Below are positions 53,670-62,025 of a DNA stretch of 64,000 bases, piece by piece. The notes under the pieces are model-generated. The model worked only from the letters and a program-made list of their open reading frames with translations. It was not told the origin of the DNA and ran no database searches. The stretch's first letter is position 1. Each line of letters starts with the position of its first letter. Source of the stretch: Erysipelotrichaceae bacterium (GTDB taxonomy: Bacteria; Bacillota_I; Bacilli_A; Erysipelotrichales; Erysipelotrichaceae); contig JAUNNY010000003.1 of the NCBI GenBank assembly GCA_030531215.1, positions 41,622 through 105,621 on the forward strand. The letters run 5' to 3'. Position numbers and translations under genes: made by a program.

Positions 53670-53731
53670 AAGCCTATTTATTCATATAATTAGCCTTAAT
53701 TAGAGATATAATTATATAAATAAGGCTTTTT
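53670..53731 (+). terminator. Terminator after rsmI with a promoter-like loop
   Basis: TAAGGCT followed by T residues (53721-53731) can pair with AGCCTTA (53692-53698), or in a longer form (with one bulge) with AAGCCTATTTAT (53670-53681). The 22-base loop of the short form holds TATAAT (53707-53712), a possible -10 for the export operon that starts at 53753. Confidence 0.55.
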
Positions 53732-53752
53732 ATTATTGCATAAGGAGTAATT

Positions 53753-54229
53753 ATGTCTGAAAAACTATTTAGAGAGAAGAGTTTAAAAAGAATATCTTCA
53801 CCAGAAGAACTAAATGATTATTTAAAAGTGACTTCACCTAGTATATGGATTCTTTTAACATCTGTAATTGTGTTGTTAGTTGGTGCATTAGTGTGGGCTA
53901 CTTTTGGCACGATGGATACTACAATAAACACCGTTGCAGTAAACACTGAAGGTAATGTTATAAGATTATACGTTAAAGAAGATGACATCTCTAAAATTGA
54001 AGTTGGACAGACAGTAAAAATAAATGACGAAGAATATAAGATTGATGAAATTAGAAAAGATCCAATTAGCGTTGATGGAACTTTCCCTGATTATGTTTTA
54101 CATGTAGGCAATATTCAAATCGGTGAATGGGTATACACTTTGATTATCAATGCTAATATTGAACCTGGTGTATATGAAGCAAAAATAGTTGTTGAGAGTA
54201 TAAAACCTATAAATCTATTATTTAATTAG
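53753..54229 (+). CDS. Short HlyD-like secretion subunit of an NHLP-type peptide exporter
   Basis: The 158-residue protein has a cytoplasmic start with the REKSLKRISSPEELNDYLKV motif, common at the N-terminus of NHLM/NHLP secretion proteins, one membrane segment (about 30-52) and an outer beta-rich part (about 65-158) with the biotinyl-lipoyl/barrel sandwich half EGNVIRLYVKEDDISKIEVG. The usual long coiled coil of HlyD proteins is missing, so it is about half the family length. AAGGAG precedes the ATG. It is the first gene of the export operon; the ABC gene follows after two bases. Confidence 0.8.
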   Translation: MSEKLFREKSLKRISSPEELNDYLKVTSPSIWILLTSVIVLLVGALVWATFGTMDTTINTVAVNTEGNVIRLYVKEDDISKIEVGQTVKINDEEYKIDEIRKDPISVDGTFPDYVLHVGNIQIGEWVYTLIINANIEPGVYEAKIVVESIKPINLLFN

Positions 54230-54231
54230 TT

Positions 54232-56400
54232 ATGAAGAAGACAAAGGCGCCAATAAATCAAGGCAAATGTAAAGTTCCAGTAGTTATGCAACTGGAAGCT
54301 TTAGAGTGTGGTGCTGCATGTCTAGCAATGATATTGGCTTATTACGATAAATGGATCCCGCTTGAACAAATACGTGCAGACTGTGGTGTTTCTAGAGATG
54401 GTTCAAATGCTAAAAACATGTTAAAAGCTGCTAGATATTACGGTTTGCAAGCAAAAGGATATCGTTATGAAGTTGACTCTATCCAAGAAGATGGCCAATT
54501 CCCATGCATCATTCACTGGGGTTTTAATCACTTTGTTGTATTGAATGGTTTTAAACATAATAAAGCTTATTTAAACGATCCTGCTAGAGGTGAAGTTTCC
54601 GTTGATATGGAAACATTTGATGAACAATTTACAGGAATTGTTTTGAATTTTGCACCATCAGAAACTTTTGAACCTTCAGGAAAACAAAAGAGCATGATTG
54701 AATTTGTAAAGCGTAGATTAAAAGGTTCAGAACCTGCAATTATCTTTACAATTGCTACTAGTATCATTGTATCTTTGATGGGTGTTATTAGCCCTGGTTT
54801 TTCTAAAGTATTTATTGATAGATTGTTAACACAAAGCAATCCTGAATGGGCAGAACCATTCTTAATTGTTTTAACAGTCTTTGCGCTTATTAAAGTCGTC
54901 ATGTCAATTGCTCAAGTAAATTACTCAAGAAAGATCAATGGCAAGATGTCTGCAGTAGGCAGCACTTCATATATGTGGAAAGTTCTACAATTACCAATCA
55001 ACTTCTTTTCTCAAAGAATGGCTGGTGATATTCAATCACGCCAATATGTCAATGCATCAATTGCGAACACATTAATCAATATCCTAGCACCTATTGGTAT
55101 AGATGTAATTATGTTGATAGTCTACTTAGTAGTAATGCTTAGATACAATGTTGCTTTAACAATCGTTGGTATCACTGCCTTAACAATAAATATGCTTATG
55201 TCTAGATATATTTCTGCTAAAAGAATAAATCTAACACGTGTCACATTGAGAGACCAAGCTAAACTATCATCAACAACTGTTTCAGGAATTGAAATGATAG
55301 AGACTATTAAATCATCTGGTGCTGAAAATGGTTTCTTTGCGAAATGGTCTGGTTATCAAGCTAGTGTAAACTCTCAAAATGTTAAGTTCTCTAAACAAGA
55401 AAAATATTTAAATTTAATCCCAAGCTTTATTAATACTTTAGCTAACAATTTAGTATTGATATTTGGTATTTACTTGACGATGAATGGTGAATTCACATTA
55501 GGTATGATTAATGCCTTCACTGGTTATTTAGGTTCATTCATGTCACCAGCTTTATCTATTATTTCAGCTGGTCAATCAATTCAAGAAATGCGTACGGAAA
55601 TGGAAAGAGTTGACGACGTAATGGATTATCCATGTGACAACATTTTCAAAGCTGATGAAGAAAACGATGACTTTACTAAATTATCAGGTAATATCGAAAT
55701 AAAGAATCTAACATTTGGTTATTCTAAATTAGCTGATCCATTTATAATAGATTTCAATATGAAACTTGAACCTGGTAAATCGGTGGCATTAGTTGGCGGT
55801 TCTGGTTGTGGTAAATCAACAATGTCTAAACTTATTTCGGGATTACAAAAACCATGGAGTGGTGAAATATTGTTTGATGGTAAACCAACAAGTCAAATAA
55901 ATAAGAGCGTATTTGTTTCAAGTTTAGCTGTTGTTGACCAAGATATTATTTTGTTTGAAGATACAATCGAAAATAACATCAAGATGTGGGATGAATCAAT
56001 TGAAGATTTCGAAATGATTCTAGCCGCAAGAGACGCACAAATACACGATGATATTATGGAAAGAGTTGGTGGTTACCAACATAAGGTTATTGAAGGTGGT
56101 AAAGACTTTTCTGGTGGTCAAAGACAACGTCTAGAAATTGCCAGAGTATTAGCACAAGATCCTACCATCATCATATTAGATGAAGCCACAAGTGCCTTAG
56201 ATGCTTTAACAGAATATGAAGTAGTAAAAGCAATTAAAAATAGAGGTATATCTTGTATAGTTGTTGCCCATCGTCTTTCAACAATTAAAAACTGTGATGA
56301 AATTATTGTCATGGATAAAGGAAGAATTGTTGACCGTGGCACACATAAAGAATTAATGAAGACAAGTGAGTTATATCAAAAACTTGTTGTTTCTGAATAG
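54232..56400 (+). CDS. NHLP-family ABC exporter with a C39 leader peptidase
   Basis: This 722-residue exporter cuts and exports peptides with double-glycine leaders. Residues 1-140 are a C39 peptidase with Gln20, Cys26 (LEALECGAACLAM), His100 (GFNHFVVLNG) and Asp116 (LNDPARG), a complete catalytic set. Six membrane segments follow (about 165-445), then an ABC ATPase with GGSGCGKST (about 521), FSGGQRQRLEIAR (about 625) and IIILDEATSALD. It lies between the short HlyD-like gene and a second ABC gene, as in NHLP systems. There is no Shine-Dalgarno site; translation is probably coupled. Confidence 0.93.
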   Translation: MKKTKAPINQGKCKVPVVMQLEALECGAACLAMILAYYDKWIPLEQIRADCGVSRDGSNAKNMLKAARYYGLQAKGYRYEVDSIQEDGQFPCIIHWGFNHFVVLNGFKHNKAYLNDPARGEVSVDMETFDEQFTGIVLNFAPSETFEPSGKQKSMIEFVKRRLKGSEPAIIFTIATSIIVSLMGVISPGFSKVFIDRLLTQSNPEWAEPFLIVLTVFALIKVVMSIAQVNYSRKINGKMSAVGSTSYMWKVLQLPINFFSQRMAGDIQSRQYVNASIANTLINILAPIGIDVIMLIVYLVVMLRYNVALTIVGITALTINMLMSRYISAKRINLTRVTLRDQAKLSSTTVSGIEMIETIKSSGAENGFFAKWSGYQASVNSQNVKFSKQEKYLNLIPSFINTLANNLVLIFGIYLTMNGEFTLGMINAFTGYLGSFMSPALSIISAGQSIQEMRTEMERVDDVMDYPCDNIFKADEENDDFTKLSGNIEIKNLTFGYSKLADPFIIDFNMKLEPGKSVALVGGSGCGKSTMSKLISGLQKPWSGEILFDGKPTSQINKSVFVSSLAVVDQDIILFEDTIENNIKMWDESIEDFEMILAARDAQIHDDIMERVGGYQHKVIEGGKDFSGGQRQRLEIARVLAQDPTIIILDEATSALDALTEYEVVKAIKNRGISCIVVAHRLSTIKNCDEIIVMDKGRIVDRGTHKELMKTSELYQKLVVSE

Positions 56401-56408
56401 AGGTAAAA

Positions 56409-58601
56409 ATGGGTTGGTTTGATGAGCAAGTAGCGTATCGTAAAAAACTTGATGACGAAAATTTCGCCGATGCTTTTATGAACGTTGCCAGTTCAATTAT
56501 TGGCAAGAGACTTAATGTAAGAATCGAAGAAAAACAAGTCATTGAATCAGCACTTCACGAAGTATTGAAATATTATCAATATGATGTGAAGACTTTTGAA
56601 TTGCCTGACGATATCGAAGCTTTAGAAGATCAAATTAATTATTGTATGCGTCCTTACGGCATTATGCATAGGGAAGTTAGATTAGATGAAGACTGGTACA
56701 AATGTTCATTTGGAGCAATGTTAGGTTCGTTAAAAGATGGGACTCCTATTGCCTTAATACCAAGAAAAATTCATGGTTATAAGTATTATGACTATAATCG
56801 TGATGAATATGTAAATGTTTCTAAATCTACATTTAAAGAAATAAATAGAGATGTAATCTGTTTCTACAAACCTCTTCCTTCTAAAAAACTAACAATATCT
56901 GATTTAATTAGATTCATGTTTAGTATCTTAACTACTTCAGATATTATCTTATATTTATTCACGGCATTACTAGCAACCTTGCTTGGTATGATATCTCCAG
57001 TTATCACTAAGTTATTGTTCTCTAATGTTGTTGAATCTGAGTCAATGAGATTGTTGGTAGCTATTTCTATCTTCATGGTATGTAATTCTATTAGTACGTT
57101 ATTATTCTCAACATTCCAAGGATTGATATCAGAAAGAATTGGTACTAAACAAAATGTTGTTGTTCAAGCAGCAGTAATGAGTAGAATTATTTCTTTACCA
57201 CCAAACTTCTTTAGAGACTATAGTTCAGGTGAATTATCTTCTAGATCTAGTTATGTTCAACAATTGTGCAGTATTATCTTTAATAATATTGCTACATCAA
57301 GTATCACTTCGTTGTTCTCATTAATATATATAGGCCAAATCTTCTCATTTGCGCCTGCTTTAGTTGTTCCATCAATTATTGTTACTATACTTACATTGAT
57401 TGTTTCGTTAATGACTACTTTTGTGCAAATAAAAGTATCTAAAGAATCAATGATGATTTCAACAAAAGAATCTGGTATGTCTTATGCCATGATTACAGGT
57501 ATTCAGAAGATTAAATTAGCTGGTGCTGAAAAGCGTATGTTCTCAAGATGGGCAAAGCTTTATTCTCAAGGACAAATGTTAGTTAATCATCCACCTAAGA
57601 TTGTTAAGTATGGTAGCGTTATTACTACAGCAATCGCATTATTTAGTGAAATAGTATTGTACTATATTGCGATTCAATCTCATGTATCGGTTGCTGATTA
57701 CTATGCATTTAATGCTTCATATGGTATGGTTTCTGGAGCCTTTACTTCATTTGCATCAATTGCTATTACTTTAGCTGATATTAAACCAATTCTAGAAATG
57801 GCTAAACCAATCCTAGAAGCAGAACCAGAAGCATCTGATTCAAAAGAAATAGTAACTTCGTTATCAGGCAGTATCGAATTAAGTAACATCTCATTTAAAT
57901 ATGATGATGACGGACCATTAATTATAGATAACCTTTCATTAAAGGTTAAAGCAGGTGAATATTTAGCAATCGTAGGTTCTACAGGTTGTGGTAAATCAAC
58001 TTTATTAAGATTATTACTGGGTTTTGAAAAACCAAGTAAAGGTATCGTTTATTATGATCAAAAGGATACTAATAGAATAGATTTACAATCACTTCGTCGT
58101 AAGATTGGTGTTGTTATGCAAGATGGCAAGTTATTTACAGGAGACATTTATTCTAATATTGTTATTTCTGCTCCACAACTTACTCTAGACGACGCTTGGG
58201 AAGCCGCTAGAATCGCCTCATTAGATGAAGACATTGAACAAATGCCTATGGGTATGTTTACTTTAATTTCTGAAGGACAAGGCGGTATTTCTGGCGGTCA
58301 AAAACAAAGATTGATGATTGCTAGAGCAGTTGCTTCTAAACCAAGAATTTTGATGTTTGATGAAGCTACATCTGCTCTAGACAACATTACACAAAAGAAT
58401 GTTTCAGATGCGATTGATAAATTAAAATGCACAAGAATCGTCATAGCGCATAGATTATCTACGATTAAACATTGTGACAGAATTGTCGTATTAGATCATG
58501 GCAAGATTGTAGAAGATGGAAATTATGAAGAATTGATTGCAAAAGATGGATTCTTTGCTAAACTAGTAGCAAGACAAAGACTGGATTATGAAGATGAGTG
58601 A
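56409..58601 (+). CDS. NHLP-family ABC exporter, second ATPase/permease subunit
   Basis: The 730-residue protein has an N-terminal region (about 1-160) that lacks a peptidase, six membrane segments (about 165-445), and an ABC ATPase with GSTGCGKST (about 522-530), ISGGQKQRLMIARAV (about 625) and FDEATSALDN. It is the usual partner of the C39-containing subunit in NHLP export; the N-terminal region may dock the leader. AGAGG precedes the ATG. Its 3' end overlaps the sigma factor gene by 14 bases. Confidence 0.92.
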   Translation: MGWFDEQVAYRKKLDDENFADAFMNVASSIIGKRLNVRIEEKQVIESALHEVLKYYQYDVKTFELPDDIEALEDQINYCMRPYGIMHREVRLDEDWYKCSFGAMLGSLKDGTPIALIPRKIHGYKYYDYNRDEYVNVSKSTFKEINRDVICFYKPLPSKKLTISDLIRFMFSILTTSDIILYLFTALLATLLGMISPVITKLLFSNVVESESMRLLVAISIFMVCNSISTLLFSTFQGLISERIGTKQNVVVQAAVMSRIISLPPNFFRDYSSGELSSRSSYVQQLCSIIFNNIATSSITSLFSLIYIGQIFSFAPALVVPSIIVTILTLIVSLMTTFVQIKVSKESMMISTKESGMSYAMITGIQKIKLAGAEKRMFSRWAKLYSQGQMLVNHPPKIVKYGSVITTAIALFSEIVLYYIAIQSHVSVADYYAFNASYGMVSGAFTSFASIAITLADIKPILEMAKPILEAEPEASDSKEIVTSLSGSIELSNISFKYDDDGPLIIDNLSLKVKAGEYLAIVGSTGCGKSTLLRLLLGFEKPSKGIVYYDQKDTNRIDLQSLRRKIGVVMQDGKLFTGDIYSNIVISAPQLTLDDAWEAARIASLDEDIEQMPMGMFTLISEGQGGISGGQKQRLMIARAVASKPRILMFDEATSALDNITQKNVSDAIDKLKCTRIVIAHRLSTIKHCDRIVVLDHGKIVEDGNYEELIAKDGFFAKLVARQRLDYEDE

Positions 58602-59085
58602 AGAAGAGAAGGCTAAGATATACGAAGACTACTACCTTAGAGTAAGAAACTATATCTTAAGCAAAATCAACAATTTTGAAGAAGCGCAAGACCTTTGCTC
58701 CGACGTTTTTGTTAAGGTTTATGATAAACTAGATACTTTTGATAAGAATAAGTCTTCAATCTCAACATGGATCTTTACAATCACCAAGAACACCCTTATC
58801 GACTATTATCGTTCAAATCATGTTGAATTAGAATTAAATGACAATATTCAATATGAAGTAGATGAAGATGACGAAGATGACGATATTTGTACCCCAGACA
58901 ACCTAGATAAGTTAGCTGAAGCACTAAAAATGCTCTCAGATAAGGAGAGATTTGTCATTGTTTCTTACTATTATTCTGGTAAAACATTGAAAGAAATAAG
59001 CGTAAATATGGGAATTTCCTATGCTTATGTGAAGATTTTGCATAAAAAAGCGCTTTTTGAGCTAAAAAAATGCATAAATTTGTAG
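58588..59085 (+). CDS. ECF-like sigma-70 family factor
   Basis: The 165-residue protein has region 2 (about 10-80) with DYYLRVRNYI, NNFEEAQDLCSDVFVKVYD and STWIFTITKNTLIDYYR, an acidic linker (about 90-110, nine Asp/Glu in ten residues), and region 4 (about 115-160) with LSDKERFVIVSYYYSGKTLKE. It has no adjacent anti-sigma gene. I list the ATG at 58588; the ATG at 58594 is also possible. The promoter 59081-59108, with a TGTAGCC and CGTATA pair, lies at its end and probably is one of its targets. It is the last gene of the export operon. Confidence 0.9.
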   Translation: MKMSEEEKAKIYEDYYLRVRNYILSKINNFEEAQDLCSDVFVKVYDKLDTFDKNKSSISTWIFTITKNTLIDYYRSNHVELELNDNIQYEVDEDDEDDDICTPDNLDKLAEALKMLSDKERFVIVSYYYSGKTLKEISVNMGISYAYVKILHKKALFELKKCINL

Positions 59086-59108
59086 CCTTTTTTAAAAAAT
59101 CGCGTATA
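59081..59108 (+). promoter_or_regulatory. ECF-type promoter before the peptide gene
   Basis: TGTAGCC (59081-59087) with a T-rich run, a 15-bp gap and CGTATA (59103-59108) match the general look of ECF sigma promoters (AAC-like -35, CGT -10), and differ from the sigma-A boxes elsewhere here. The start would be near 59115, leaving a short leader with AGAGG (59118-59122) before the ATG at 59132. Confidence 0.6.
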
Positions 59109-59131
59109 TAACTACGAAGAGGAAATGGAAA

Positions 59132-59326
59132 ATGAACAAAATACTTAAAAAACTATTTGAATATCAAAAATTTGAAGAAAATCAAAAATTAAAGAATGTT
59201 ATCACTGCTTCTGAGCAATATGGAGAAGCATACTTAACTGATGAACAGTTATCGTTTGTATTCGGTGGAAGAAGCGAAGATCACGTAAAAAAGATTGAAG
59301 ATAAAAAAGCTGACGACAAACAATAG
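59132..59326 (+). CDS. Double-glycine leader peptide, candidate cargo of the exporter
   Basis: The 64-residue product has a helical leader (residues 1-46) ending LTDEQLSFVFGG, which fits the LSxxEL-x-x-x-x-GG signal cut by C39 peptidases. The predicted core (47-64), RSEDHVKKIEDKKADDKQ, is 18 residues, very polar, with no Cys, Trp or Tyr. No modification enzyme is nearby. It lies directly after the sigma gene and behind an ECF-type promoter, and is followed by its own terminator. It is more like a signal peptide or envelope peptide than a classic bacteriocin. The function is inferred from context. Confidence 0.75.
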   Translation: MNKILKKLFEYQKFEENQKLKNVITASEQYGEAYLTDEQLSFVFGGRSEDHVKKIEDKKADDKQ

Positions 59327-59356
59327 TTTTTGTTTCTCTCATAATATGTTTTGTGG

Positions 59357-59394
59357 AAAAAGGTGTGAGTCCCCTCAATTGCTTACACCTTTTT
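59357..59394 (+). terminator. Terminator after the peptide gene
   Basis: AAAAAGGTGTGAG (59357-59369) and CTTACACCTTTTT (59382-59394) pair over 13 bp (one G-U), with a 12-base loop. It ends the peptide transcript, so a short, abundant mRNA is likely. Confidence 0.85.
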
Positions 59395-59407
59395 CTGTAT
59401 ATATAAT
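59379..59407 (+). promoter_or_regulatory. Putative sigma-A promoter of the clostripain gene
   Basis: TTGCTT (59379-59384), a 17-bp spacer and TATAAT (59402-59407). The -35 is inside the terminator stem of the peptide gene. GGAG lies before the ATG at 59434. Confidence 0.45.
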
Positions 59408-59433
59408 ATAGATAAGTATAGGAGAATTTTTTT

Positions 59434-62010
59434 ATGAGTAATCGACCACATTCTAGAGAAAAAAGAGTCACAAGTGGCTCTGGTTCTGTAAATAAACAAG
59501 ACTTTTCAAATATTGGGAAGAACGTATCAAAGGCAATGCCACATGCTAGGCAAGAAAGAGTATCTGATAACTCTGGCTTTGTAAATAAAGAATCTTTCAA
59601 TAGTCAAACTAAGGCTACTCCTCACGCAAGGCAAGAAAGGGAATCAGGATATTCTTCATCTGTCCATAAACAAGACTTTAGTTCTTTTAGTAGTGTTAAT
59701 AACGGTGGTCTTAATTTAAATATTAATAATAACAACAATAACAAAAAGAAATCAGGCTTATCACTAAAGAACATCTTATTACTTATTGTCGTTTTCTTTA
59801 TTTTGAGCTATTTGTTTAGAGCTTTATTTTCAAGCTCTTCAAGCGATGATACATATTATGATAATTATGAAGATAATACTATTAACTACACTTCTGGAAG
59901 TAATAGTTTCATCGAAAATCACACCACAACATACGATAACAACACTAGCAGCAATAATGTAAATTACGATGTATCAAGTGGTACTAGAGATAAATTTACA
60001 ACTATTTTAGGAAACGGTAATGATAAAGTTACAGTCATGATATATATGATTGGTACTGACTTAGAATCATCATCCGCTGCCGGAACATATGATATTAATG
60101 AAATGTTAAAAGCTGATATCGACGGAAATATCAATATCATTCTTGAAACAGGTGGTTGCAAGAAATGGCAAAACAATCAAATATCAAATAACTATCTTGA
60201 AAGATACAAGATAACTAATAGGGGCTTTGAAAAGATTGATTCGTTAAGTAGTTCTGCTATGACAAGCCCTAATAACTTAACTGATTTCATTAGTTTCTGT
60301 GCAAATAATTTTCCTGCAAATAGATATATGTTGATATTGTGGGATCATGGCGGTGGTTCGGTATCGGGCTTTGGTTATGATGAAAAGTATCCAAGAACTG
60401 CTTCAATGGCACCAGATGTAATTGGTGATGCAATTGGAAACAGTAAAGTTAAATTTGATTTTGTAGGATTTGATGCATGTTTAATGGCTAACTTAGAAAC
60501 AGCCATTGCTATTGAACCATATGCTGACTACATGATTGGTTCTGAAGAAACTGAACCAGGTGGTGGATGGTACTATACAAATTGGATAAAAGCGTTAGAT
60601 GCTAATCCATCAATTTCAACAGTCGATTTAGCAAAGAAAATCATAGATGACTATGTTGATTATTCTATAAAAGATTATCGTGGTGTTGAAGTAACTCAAT
60701 CCATTATTGATTTAGGAGAGCTTGTTTCTAATATCAAAGAACCTTTATCAAAATTCTCTAATGCAACAGCAACTAAGTTAGAAAGCAATGATTATCAAGA
60801 AATTGCGAATGCTCGTGGAATAACAAAAGAATTCTCAAAGAGTTCAAGATTAGACCAAGTAGATTTAGTAAATCTAGCTACTAATTTCAATGTTGATGGC
60901 TCTAAAGAATTGGTACAAGCAATCAAATCCGCAATTAAATATAACCGTGCTGAAAATATTTCTAATTCATATGGTTTGAGTGCATACTTCCCATATTCAT
61001 CATTATCAAAGATGAATGAAATGGTTAAAATATATGACAACATCAACATCAATAAGGATTACACTGATGCTGTCAAATCATTCGCAACAATTGCCTCATC
61101 AGGACAAATCGTTACGCAAAATTCAGGTTCATCTAGTTCATCTTTATTTGATATGTTGATGGGCAATTCTTATTCTGGTGATAGTTATTCATCTGATGAC
61201 ATTTATTCACTATTAAGTGGTTCGCTAGGTGGCAGCTCTTATGGAAGTGATTATTATGATTATTATGGCTATGGAAATGAAGGTGGTTATAATTCATACT
61301 CTAGCATCTTAGGTGGCGATGACAGTTGGATTGATTCTAATGCTTTAGATTATTTATCATTATTCTTTGGTAGAGACCACTTAGTTGATTCAAATTCTTT
61401 AAATGTTATAGAAAAGAATGGTAAAAAAGTTGTTTCGTTGTCTGATTCTCAATGGGATTTAATTGAATCAGTTCAACTAAATATGTATGCCGATGATGGC
61501 GAAGGTTATATTGATTTAGGTATGGACAACATCTTTGAATTTAATGAAGATGGAGATTTGATTGTTGAATCCGACGGAACATGGTTAAGTATCAACAATC
61601 ACTTTGTTCCTTATTATATGGTTTCTGATGAATATACTGATGATAATAACTATAAAACAGTAGGTAGAATTCCTGCATATCTAAATGGTCAAAGAGTTGA
61701 TATCATGGTTAGCTTTACTCCTGAAAATCCATACGGAATTATCGAAGGTGCAAAATTAATATATGAAGATAATGATGTTCAACAAAAAGGTTTAATAGAA
61801 ATTAAGGATGGAGACCAAATTGAATTTATATGTAATTATTACACATATAAAGGTGAGTTCATTCAAGAGTATCGTTTAGGTGATATCTTTGTGGTAGATG
61901 GCGATATGGAACTATATAATATGAAGATTGATAATGATTATTTATATGCATATTGTTTCAAAGATATTTATGGAAACTACTTATGGACGCCAAAAACAGA
62001 AGTAAAGTAA
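59434..62010 (+). CDS. Membrane-anchored clostripain-family (C11) peptidase
   Basis: The 858-residue protein has a cytoplasmic tail (1-110) with three copies of a 22-residue unit (4-25, 35-56 and 62-83; consensus PHxR-x-x-R ... V-N/H-K-x-x-F), one membrane segment (about 111-132), and an outer C11 peptidase domain (about 195-560) with LWDHGGG (His 305) and GFDACLMAN (Cys 349), the catalytic dyad. A low-complexity Gly/Ser/Tyr region (about 565-640) and a C-terminal beta-rich domain follow. Clostripains cut after Arg. Next to the exporter it may trim the exported peptide, whose core begins with Arg, or another surface target. GGAG precedes the ATG. Confidence 0.88.
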   Translation: MSNRPHSREKRVTSGSGSVNKQDFSNIGKNVSKAMPHARQERVSDNSGFVNKESFNSQTKATPHARQERESGYSSSVHKQDFSSFSSVNNGGLNLNINNNNNNKKKSGLSLKNILLLIVVFFILSYLFRALFSSSSSDDTYYDNYEDNTINYTSGSNSFIENHTTTYDNNTSSNNVNYDVSSGTRDKFTTILGNGNDKVTVMIYMIGTDLESSSAAGTYDINEMLKADIDGNINIILETGGCKKWQNNQISNNYLERYKITNRGFEKIDSLSSSAMTSPNNLTDFISFCANNFPANRYMLILWDHGGGSVSGFGYDEKYPRTASMAPDVIGDAIGNSKVKFDFVGFDACLMANLETAIAIEPYADYMIGSEETEPGGGWYYTNWIKALDANPSISTVDLAKKIIDDYVDYSIKDYRGVEVTQSIIDLGELVSNIKEPLSKFSNATATKLESNDYQEIANARGITKEFSKSSRLDQVDLVNLATNFNVDGSKELVQAIKSAIKYNRAENISNSYGLSAYFPYSSLSKMNEMVKIYDNININKDYTDAVKSFATIASSGQIVTQNSGSSSSSLFDMLMGNSYSGDSYSSDDIYSLLSGSLGGSSYGSDYYDYYGYGNEGGYNSYSSILGGDDSWIDSNALDYLSLFFGRDHLVDSNSLNVIEKNGKKVVSLSDSQWDLIESVQLNMYADDGEGYIDLGMDNIFEFNEDGDLIVESDGTWLSINNHFVPYYMVSDEYTDDNNYKTVGRIPAYLNGQRVDIMVSFTPENPYGIIEGAKLIYEDNDVQQKGLIEIKDGDQIEFICNYYTYKGEFIQEYRLGDIFVVDGDMELYNMKIDNDYLYAYCFKDIYGNYLWTPKTEVK

Positions 62011-62013
62011 TTC

Positions 62014-62019
62014 TTTAAT
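62014..62019 (+). promoter_or_regulatory. Candidate -10 box six bases before the polymerase start
   Basis: TTTAAT, six bases, then ATG at 62026 with no Shine-Dalgarno site. Same geometry as the TATAAT-N6-ATG genes, with one mismatch. Confidence 0.3.
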
Positions 62020-62025
62020 TTATTG

